A stretch of DNA of 6,482 nucleotides from a bacterium. GTDB taxonomy: Bacteria > Atribacterota > Phoenicimicrobiia > Phoenicimicrobiales > Phoenicimicrobiaceae. The stretch covers positions 1-6,482 of the forward strand of contig JAHJOY010000238.1 of NCBI GenBank assembly GCA_018819665.1, read 5' to 3'. Both the position numbers and the translations under genes were made by a program. The stretch's first letter is position 1; the number at the start of each line of letters is the position of its first letter. Below, piece after piece: positions 5,955 to 6,482 of the stretch. The notes under the pieces were generated by a model. The model searched no databases and was not told where the DNA came from. It saw only the letters and a list, made by a program, of their open reading frames with translations.

Positions 5955-6015
5955 ACCTCCTGATTATTATGATTTTTGTGCGTTTCTAAGGCACACATCA
6001 ATCATAGCAGGAGGT
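5955..6015 (-). promoter_or_regulatory. Fold-back hairpin hiding the transposase ribosome binding site
   Basis: ACCTCCTG on the gene strand (6015-6008) is perfectly complementary to CAGGAGGT (5962-5955), which contains the transposase Shine-Dalgarno sequence. Inner pairings ATGATT with AATCAT and TGTGC with GCACA extend the stem. A transcript entering from fdrA would carry both arms and hide the ribosome binding site. A transcript from the internal promoter would start after the first arm and leave it free. Confidence 0.7.
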
Positions 6016-6029
6016 TTTTCAGTTTTCAA
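6001..6029 (-). promoter_or_regulatory. Predicted extended -10 promoter for the transposase
   Basis: On the gene strand, TTGAAA (6029-6024) lies 17 bases before TATGAT (6006-6001), and TGC directly precedes the -10, giving an extended -10 element. The -35 overlaps the fdrA stop codon (TGA, 6028-6026). Transcription would start near 5994, inside the loop of the fold-back hairpin. Confidence 0.6.
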
Positions 6030-6482
6030 AGTCCATTTTCACGCATTACAGGAATGCTTGATAAAACAATTGCAGCTGCCAATCTTGCTGCCTGAGCGTT
6101 ACTGGGCATAACAATTACCCCTTCTTCTTTAAGTTTCTTCTCTTGCCCAATAAGACTCTGGGGGTCTGCTTCAGTTCCACAGACAGAACTTATCATACAG
6201 ATATATCTTCCATCTTTCGCAGCAATTTCACCTGCTTTTCGAATATATGGGATCATCTCTCCCGCCGGATCAGGATTGCTGCCAAATCCCAGGACAAAAT
6301 CCATTAATATAATCGCTACCTCTCTATCTTTTACTTCTGATAAAATTCTTTCCTGACGTACATACGGATCTATCATCGGATGCGGTTTGCCCCGGGTAAA
6401 TTCATCATCACCAAGATCAATTAAACTATGTCTATAACTTTTATTGATATCAGAAAGCTTCCCCTCAGGTTTTAGTGGAATA
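6026..6482 (-). CDS. fdrA: FdrA family acyl-CoA-synthetase-like protein, N-terminal part outside the window
   Basis: FdrA resembles the alpha and beta subunits of succinyl-CoA synthetase. With the proteins once called YlbE and YlbF, it is linked to oxamate carbamoyltransferase activity in allantoin/ureide breakdown. The last 151 residues are visible, including TRGKPHPMIDP, GFGSNPDPAG and SSVCGTEADPQS, typical of the FdrA C-terminal ligase-like half, which usually ends a protein of about 500-550 residues. The frame stays open to the right edge, and the methionine at 6376 is internal. In many genomes fdrA is followed closely by its partner genes; here an IS and unrelated cassettes follow the stop, so the operon is either rearranged or has its partners upstream. 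Family assignment is firm; the role in this organism is inferred. Confidence 0.85.
   Translation of the reverse strand, partial: IPLKPEGKLSDINKSYRHSLIDLGDDEFTRGKPHPMIDPYVRQERILSEVKDREVAIILMDFVLGFGSNPDPAGEMIPYIRKAGEIAAKDGRYICMISSVCGTEADPQSLIGQEKKLKEEGVIVMPSNAQAARLAAAIVLSSIPVMRENGL

Larger units (their letters stand above)
4500..6016 (-). mobile_element. IS110/IS1111-family insertion sequence (ends approximate)
   Basis: The element consists of an intact DEDD transposase, a short leader, and a longer folded non-coding segment after the gene. The short upstream and longer downstream non-coding parts fit IS1111-type elements better than classical IS110. These elements make no target duplication and often have only subterminal inverted repeats, so I cannot fix the ends. 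Weak candidate subterminal repeats are CCTTAGAAACGCAC (gene strand, 5988-5975) and CCTAAAACTCAC (plus strand, 4502-4513). The element lies directly behind the fdrA stop codon and upstream of the cassette run. Confidence 0.75.

Noticed and set aside
5955..6015. Rho-independent terminator for fdrA
   Set aside because: The hairpin is strong but no T-run follows it on the gene strand, and one arm is the transposase ribosome binding site.
4404..6025. IS1111-attC type insertion directly inside an attC-like repeat
   Set aside because: Some IS1111 elements target attC sites, but I find no TAAC/GTTA repeat half on either side of this element.
5929..6111. Plus-strand open frame across the transposase start and the fdrA end
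   Set aside because: It crosses the leader hairpin and two real genes in antisense, with no family resemblance.

Overview
The window looks like part of a low-GC Gram-positive chromosome, most likely from the Clostridia or a related Bacillota lineage. The basis is AT-rich coding sequence, strong AGGAGG-type ribosome binding sites, GTG and TTG starts, and the families present. This is an inference from composition and gene content, not a species identification. Every gene I accept lies on the minus strand, so the window is best read from right to left.

Right edge (6482 to 6026): the C-terminal part of fdrA, an acyl-CoA-synthetase-like protein of oxamate/ureide nitrogen metabolism, running off the window. 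Next (about 6016 to 4500) is an IS110/IS1111-family insertion sequence. It has an intact 428-residue DEDD transposase, a short leader that can hide the transposase ribosome binding site, an extended -10 promoter whose -35 lies over the fdrA stop codon, and a strongly folded non-coding stretch after the transposase that is a good candidate for a bridge/seek RNA.

Left of the IS (4403 to 1) is a more AT-rich run of small, functionally unrelated genes. They are separated by members of one repeat family with TAAC...GTTA outer boxes and imperfectly complementary arms. In transcription order these are: an N-terminal methyltransferase fragment, repeat; an intact class I SAM methyltransferase, repeat; an S51 (peptidase E-like) hydrolase, repeat; an internally deleted methyltransferase plus an ATC-hydrolase-family protein, repeat; and a long hairpin leader followed by an ANT(6)-type aminoglycoside adenylyltransferase cut by the left edge. 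Each repeat lies just 3' of a coding region and just 5' of the next. The best copy (1113 to 1021), read on the gene strand, begins GTCTAAC and ends GTTAGGC, matching the RYYYAAC/GTTRRRY core sites of integron attC recombination sites.

The most interesting reading is therefore a cassette array of integron or integron-like type, with no integrase in view, in a Gram-positive background. It carries a probable aminoglycoside-resistance gene, two other enzymes and several methyltransferase relics. Two repeats look complete (about 93-94 bp) and two retain only one recognisable half. Whether this is a true attC array or a look-alike mobile repeat family cannot be settled from this window alone.
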